From the NCBI RefSeq assembly GCF_022133705.1, contig NZ_JAKNHJ010000019.1, positions 1-47,485 of the forward strand: a stretch of 47,485 bases of DNA, given 5' to 3'. A program made the position numbers and the translations under genes. The DNA comes from Varibaculum cambriense. Its GTDB lineage: Bacteria > Actinomycetota > Actinomycetes > Actinomycetales > Actinomycetaceae. This document shows, one piece after another, positions 44,094 to 47,485 of the stretch. Under the pieces are notes generated by a model. It was not told the DNA's origin. It was given only the letters and a program-made list of their open reading frames with translations, and ran no database searches. How positions within the stretch are numbered: the first letter of the stretch is position 1; each line of letters opens with the position of its first letter.

Positions 44094-45251
44094 TTAGGAG
44101 AATTTTTTGTAACCGGTAATTTCATTGCCGGTAATCGATATTTCCGCTATGGTCTGCTCAGTTCCTGAAGGCGACATAGATGCTGGATAGAAAATAGTAA
44201 TTTTTCCCGGGTTTTCGATCCTTACGGTATTCGGTTCTTGAGTGCCCCCAATTATCGAAATATAGGGGTGCTTGGGGTCGCTGGGATCAAAAATCGCCAA
44301 CTGGCAACTGACTGCTTCTAAATCATTGGCTATTAGCAGCGCATCGAGGTAGCCATCACCGTTTACATCTCCATATGCCACGTTATAGCGCTTGCTGGTG
44401 TCCGCGGCAAAGCTTCCGGAATCAAAAAAGCTTGAGCTATTCCCTTCGTTTTCTGAAAGCTTGAGTGCAGGAAGCTGTGTCCCTTCATCCCAGGGAGTAG
44501 TGACTTTCTCGATTGATTTCCCGTTTTGCATGGTTGCCCAGCAGGGGGTGGTTTCTCCTGGCATTTTTCTCGATATAGGAGTGCCATCATTTTTGCTCCA
44601 GAAATATTGGTCTGAACAGCCATCAAGTCCCAAAGTGGGTAGATAGGCGTTGGCGAAGTCAATGTTTTTGATGGCGTCTTTGGCTACCGGTGGTTCACTT
44701 GGTTTGCTCTCACTAGGGTTTAACTCTTTTTCAGGGTGAGGTTGCGCCTTAGAACTGCCGATCAAGGTCATAACTTCTAGCTCGGAGGCTTCCTTTGGGG
44801 TGGGAGGATTAGTTTCTGCAGATTCTGCGTTTTCGGTAGTATTCTGCGAGCTTTGGGTGGGCTGTGAGGGGGAATCTTGAGCGATACTGGTGGTATAGAT
44901 TCCTTTGCCGTCACAGGTGACTGCAGCGGGCTTTTCCAAGTTTTGCACCCACAATAGTTTGCTGGTTTCCGGGTTATAGGCAACGATCTGCCTAGCGTTA
45001 GTGGCCGAAGGGCTAGCTCCAACTATCAGGTGCTTATCGGCGTAAATTTGTTCTTTGAAGTGGTATTTCTGGTTTTGGTTGGTTTTTATGGTGTCTTTGG
45101 TGACGCATGCGATTTTCCCGCTTGCCGTCAAGTAGGGCTGCTGAAGGGAGCTATCGCATTTTGGTAAGGCTATGAGGTTACCGATTTTAGCTCCAGACTT
45201 AGGGTCTAGGAATTGTCCTACACCACTGCCATCTTTGAATGGTTGCAGCAA
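44094..45251 (-). CDS. C-terminal part of a frameshifted secreted FG-GAP-like protein
   Basis: This 385-codon open frame opens with an internal ATG and has no proper N terminus. The same frame extends upstream (EPRQAYTLYEPEKDKLLLL before the Met) to the A6 run at 45303-45308, where it would join the frame 45218-45706 if one A were added. The sequence has PQQ-like repeat character (VAYNPETSKLLW), an acidic Ser/Pro/Glu linker (about residues 120-185) and an FG-GAP-like calcium-binding motif, GDVNGDGYLDALLI, near 295-308. It is probably the extracellular part of a single-pass protein of about 540 residues. Function unknown. Confidence 0.65.
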   Translation of the reverse strand: MLQPFKDGSGVGQFLDPKSGAKIGNLIALPKCDSSLQQPYLTASGKIACVTKDTIKTNQNQKYHFKEQIYADKHLIVGASPSATNARQIVAYNPETSKLLWVQNLEKPAAVTCDGKGIYTTSIAQDSPSQPTQSSQNTTENAESAETNPPTPKEASELEVMTLIGSSKAQPHPEKELNPSESKPSEPPVAKDAIKNIDFANAYLPTLGLDGCSDQYFWSKNDGTPISRKMPGETTPCWATMQNGKSIEKVTTPWDEGTQLPALKLSENEGNSSSFFDSGSFAADTSKRYNVAYGDVNGDGYLDALLIANDLEAVSCQLAIFDPSDPKHPYISIIGGTQEPNTVRIENPGKITIFYPASMSPSGTEQTIAEISITGNEITGYKKFS

Positions 45252-45706
45252 CAGCAGCTTGTCTTTTTCCGGTTCGTACAGCGTATATGCTTGCCTGGGT
45301 TCTTTTTTATTTCTATCACTACTTTTGACGGTTTATCCCAAGCTGGTTTGACCCCCACCTCCAAAGAATCATCACTGCTAAATAACTTGTATAGGGTAAT
45401 CCCTAAAGCACAAACCGCAAGCACTAGCAATACACACAAGGAGACTATTAAAGCCTGTCGCGATTTAGCTTTTCCACCAGGAGCCGGCTGCCCCGGATAG
45501 TAAGGAGGTACCGGTTGCCCAGGATAGGTAGGAGGTGTCGTCTGCGAGACATGGTATGCAGGAGGTACCGGCTGTCCGGGAGAAGTAGCATATGTTGGTT
45601 GAATTGGGTAAACCGGAGGGGCTGGTGGGGGTGTTGAAGGAAATCCATTCGGGGATCCGGGGGTGCCGCCAGCATTACTATCTTCATCAGGGGAAAACTT
45701 CGACAT
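45218..45706 (-). CDS. N-terminal part of a frameshifted proline-rich single-pass protein
   Basis: The frame encodes 162 residues, of which about the first 135 look genuine. A proline-rich cytosolic domain (TPPPAPPVYP, PGQPVPPYYPGQPAPGG) is followed by one transmembrane helix (ALIVSLCVLLVLAVCALGI, about residues 85-103) and a short linker up to VVIEIKK. After the A6 run the frame turns into a Cys/His/Lys-rich nonsense tail (SCCCCNHSK). One extra A would read on into the FG-GAP-like frame ending at 44094. Either the gene is broken or a base was lost in sequencing. The N terminus matches a remnant at 46697. Confidence 0.65.
   Translation of the reverse strand: MSKFSPDEDSNAGGTPGSPNGFPSTPPPAPPVYPIQPTYATSPGQPVPPAYHVSQTTPPTYPGQPVPPYYPGQPAPGGKAKSRQALIVSLCVLLVLAVCALGITLYKLFSSDDSLEVGVKPAWDKPSKVVIEIKKNPGKHIRCTNRKKTSCCCCNHSKMAVV
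45303..45308 (-). repeat. Homopolymer A6 (coding strand) at a frame break
   Basis: Six A on the coding strand lie between the codons for IEIKK and EPRQAY. With seven A the two partial frames form one continuous protein. The site could be a sequencing error, a true mutation or a slippage site. Confidence 0.7.
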
Positions 45707-45922
45707 ATCACCACTCTAACAAGCCCAAACCGTCCTCAATAGAAAAAAGAGGACTACCTTCCCAGAGATATTATTGAAATCAAGTACCTGCCTGTTTACC
45801 CAGCTATCACTGCGTATAAGGAGTTGGGTGTTTTGCCGAAAACTAGCAAATAGCAACGTCTGTAAAAGATTGACTGGGGGAGTGGCTCCCTCTACGTTCC
45901 GTAATCCGAAAAAGCTATAGCG

Positions 45923-45961
45923 TTGATACTCTCCTTCGAGTTACAATGTAATACGAAGGAG
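45923..45961 (+). promoter_or_regulatory. Promoter and inverted-repeat operator of the RHH/RelE-type module
   Basis: TTGATA (45923-45928) and TGTAAT (45947-45952) are 18 bases apart. CTCCTTCG (45931-45938) is the exact complement of CGAAGGAG (45954-45961), which contains the ribosome-binding site of the antitoxin. The repeat may be the antitoxin's operator. If transcription begins upstream of 45931, it could also form a hairpin that hides the ribosome site. Confidence 0.5.
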
Positions 45962-45968
45962 GGTGTCG

Positions 45969-46196
45969 ATGTTAGAAGCTACTATGACTGTGCGGTTAAG
46001 CCAGGCGGAAAAATCTTTGATAGCTGATTACGCACAAATAATCGGAATGAACACTTCCCAATTCATGCGGCAGTGCGTATTGGAACAGATTGAAAATGAA
46101 ATAGATGTTGCCGCCTACCAAAAGGCTAAGGCGGAATATGATGCCAATCCAGTTAGCTACGACCTAGATCAAGTGGAAGAGATGCTGGGATTGTGA
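45969..46196 (+). CDS. Ribbon-helix-helix antitoxin, RelB/DUF6290-like
   Basis: The protein has 75 residues from the ATG at 45969, chosen because AAGGAGGG ends five bases before it; a GTG two codons earlier is also open. The N terminus (TMTVRLSQAEKSLIADYAQIIG, about residues 5-26, then MNTSQFMRQ) is a ribbon-helix-helix DNA-binding motif. The C-terminal part (YDLDQVEEMLGL) is the acidic toxin-binding tail. It probably represses its own promoter via the inverted repeat upstream. It overlaps the toxin by four bases (GTGA). Confidence 0.88.
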   Translation: MLEATMTVRLSQAEKSLIADYAQIIGMNTSQFMRQCVLEQIENEIDVAAYQKAKAEYDANPVSYDLDQVEEMLGL

Positions 46197-46468
46197 GTTG
46201 GAAATTGGTGATTTCACCCCATGCAGTCAAACAACTCTCCAAGTTAGATAAACCAACTGCGAAACTGATTACCTCCTGGCTGCGGAAAAATATTTCCCAA
46301 TGTGAGAATCCGAGAGAAAAAGGAAAAGCACTTAGTGCTAACCTTGCGGGTTCCTGGCGCTATCGAATAGGAAACTACCGGGTTTTGTGCGAAATAAAAG
46401 ATGATGAGTTGATAGTACTAGCCTTTGAGGTCGCCCATCGCAGCAAAGTTTACAGGCAGAGTCGCTGA
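46193..46468 (+). CDS. RelE/ParE-family toxin
   Basis: The 91-residue protein has the RelE/ParE fold: N-terminal WKLVISPHAVKQLSKLD, helices, then the conserved GSWRYRIGNYRVLCEI and the C-terminal AHRSKVYR. These basic and aromatic residues fit an mRNA-cleaving RelE-type toxin, although ParE (gyrase) action cannot be excluded. The start codon is GTG within the antitoxin stop. A 7-bp inverted repeat, AGTCGCT/AGCGACT (46460-46483), spans its end and may be a weak terminator. Confidence 0.9.
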   Translation: MSWKLVISPHAVKQLSKLDKPTAKLITSWLRKNISQCENPREKGKALSANLAGSWRYRIGNYRVLCEIKDDELIVLAFEVAHRSKVYRQSR

Positions 46469-46483
46469 CTAGAAAAAGCGACT
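46460..46483 (+). terminator. Weak stem-loop at the end of the RelE-type toxin gene
   Basis: AGTCGCT (46460-46466) pairs with AGCGACT (46477-46483) around a 10-base loop. No clear T run follows, so termination is doubtful. Confidence 0.3.
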
Positions 46484-46515
46484 ATTACTTTGCTGAAAAT
46501 AGAACTGAGCTGCTG

Positions 46516-46697
46516 CTAATAACTGCTATTAAAATCTGTGATTTCGTGTCCCGTAATCGTTGTTTGTGTTTGGATTTTGTCCATGTTGCCCGACGAGGGG
46601 TTTGGTTCAAAGACGGTTATCTTTCCCGCAGGATAACCATTAGAGGATCCGGGATGCCGCCAGCATTACTATCTTCGTCAGGGGAAAAATTCGGCAT
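46516..46697 (-). pseudogene. Internally deleted remnant of an FG-GAP-like paralogue
   Basis: The ATG at 46697 begins MPNFSPDEDSNAGG, nearly the same as MSKFSPDEDSNAGG at 45706. Immediately after it (from about 46640, another frame) the sequence reads AGKITVFEPNPSSGN...TTITGHEITDF. This matches the end of the intact-type gene, PGKITIFYPASMSPSG...SITGNEITGY (44094 onward). So the first 14 or so codons and the last 40 or so of a paralogue are fused out of frame, with about 480 codons deleted. The RHH/RelE module lies between the two copies. It is a decayed duplicate, not a functional gene. Confidence 0.75.
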
Positions 46698-46904
46698 AAA
46701 CCCGCTCTAGCAAGCACTATCAGCAGCAAAATGAAAACTAAATAAATCAGACCATAGACACTGACCAGCCTCTTGATATTCTCAAAATGAACAAAATCGG
46801 TTTCAACGCTGGTAGCGATATTTCCCGGGAAGTGCTGCGACCTGGTTTCAGCCTGGATAACATGGAAGAGAACGATCTGAAAGGCTGTTGAAAGGAAAAT
46901 ACTC

Positions 46905-47360
46905 ATGGCAGTTCATGACAATGGACCGGAGCCCTATAGCTTCGATTTGGAAACCGAGACCAAAGAAAATACCAACTACCGTACCACCGCCTGGACCGGG
47001 AAATACCTGCAGGTAACCCTGATGTCTATCCCGGTAGGTGAATCCATCGGCCTGGAAGTACACCCTGACAACGATCAGTTCCTGCGCCTAGATGCTGGTA
47101 AAGGCAAAGTGGTAATGGGGGATGCGGAAGATAACCTCACCTTTGAACAAGAAGTCGGCGATGGCTGGGCGGTAATGGTACCGGCCGGCAAATGGCACGA
47201 CATTATTAACATCGGTGATGAACCGATGAAGGTTTATGCAGTTTATTCGCCTTCCCACCATGCGAAGGGAATCGTACAAGAGACTTTCGCTCAGGCGGAA
47301 AAGGACGAGGAATCCGGCAAGGACGTTCCTCCCGAATGGACCGTACAGCTAGGTAAATAG
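46905..47360 (+). CDS. Cupin domain-containing protein
   Basis: This 151-residue single-domain cupin has a double-stranded beta-helix core with the two metal motifs: GLEVHPDNDQFLRLDAGKG (about residues 49-67) and PAGKWHDIINIG (about 97-108). It resembles the small cupins related to the mannose-6-phosphate isomerase type II C terminus. The substrate is unknown. AAAGGAAAA lies before the ATG. It is the last gene in the window and reads complete; the tail is rich in charged residues (EKDEESGKDVPPEW). Confidence 0.88.
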   Translation: MAVHDNGPEPYSFDLETETKENTNYRTTAWTGKYLQVTLMSIPVGESIGLEVHPDNDQFLRLDAGKGKVVMGDAEDNLTFEQEVGDGWAVMVPAGKWHDIINIGDEPMKVYAVYSPSHHAKGIVQETFAQAEKDEESGKDVPPEWTVQLGK

Positions 47361-47440
47361 CTTATTTATCTAGTAGACGACTTCAGTAGGTAGCTAACTT
47401 TGGTTACTTACTGCGTGAGCGTTAGTAAATAAAATCTGGT

Positions 47441-47485
<45 letters not shown>

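Noticed and set aside
46640-46906. 88-codon minus-strand frame with a hydrophobic stretch (YGLIYLVFILLLIVLA)
   Set aside because: It reads the remnant's start region in the wrong frame and has no ribosome site. The hydrophobic stretch comes from AT-rich intergenic DNA. I keep the paralogue remnant reading instead.

Overview
The window looks like the chromosome of a moderate-GC actinobacterium, most likely Actinomycetaceae (Varibaculum or Mobiluncus-like). This is an inference from family content, not a database match. Supporting evidence is the three-domain actinobacterial 2-oxoglutarate decarboxylase (kgd), the mycothiol-type SigH/RsrA sigma pair, a 24-residue bL37 ribosomal protein, a DUF3117 protein, the 7Fe ferredoxin next to dapC, and gene neighbourhoods shared with mycobacteria. 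The run of 45 G at the right end looks like a contig-end sequencing artefact, so the window probably ends at an assembly break.

Positions 1-36144 are a conserved core. From left to right they hold DUF3117, a LOG-family hydrolase, an O-methyltransferase, the Mrp Fe-S ATPase, DUF1003 and an MgtE-like protein (all minus strand). Then come a general-stress-like membrane protein, typA, fdxA, dapC, citrate synthase, a VKOR-type membrane oxidoreductase and a DtxR-family repressor (plus). The sbcCD nuclease operon follows (minus), then aroD and a HisN-like phosphatase (plus) and aroA-rsgA with a DoxX-like protein (minus). Next are sigH with its zinc anti-sigma factor and bL37 (plus), then kgd (minus). 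The core ends with two CorC-like membrane proteins, an M23 peptidase, a GDPD phosphodiesterase and rpiB (plus), pta-ackA (minus) and guaA (plus). Central carbon flow (gltA, kgd, pta-ackA, rpiB), aromatic and lysine precursor synthesis (aroD, aroA, dapC) and redox or DNA-damage responses are all represented.

Positions 36145-42360, immediately downstream of guaA, form an accessory defence-type region. Its left half (36310-38155) is strikingly AT-rich. It holds a 5'-truncated XRE-family regulator and an unrecognised protein with a HEPN-like R-x6-H motif, whose frame breaks at a run of seven C (coding strand). The right half carries a Gabija-like pair (GajA OLD/TOPRIM nuclease and GajB UvrD-like helicase), followed by a phd-doc toxin-antitoxin operon.

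Positions 42574-47360 hold cell-surface-type genes: a proline-rich multi-pass membrane protein, then a proline-rich, single-pass protein with an FG-GAP-like motif that is split by a frameshift in an A6 run. Next are a second toxin-antitoxin pair (RHH/RelE type), an internally deleted remnant of a paralogue of the FG-GAP-like protein, and a cupin. No tRNA, rRNA, CRISPR array, transposase or integrase was seen.
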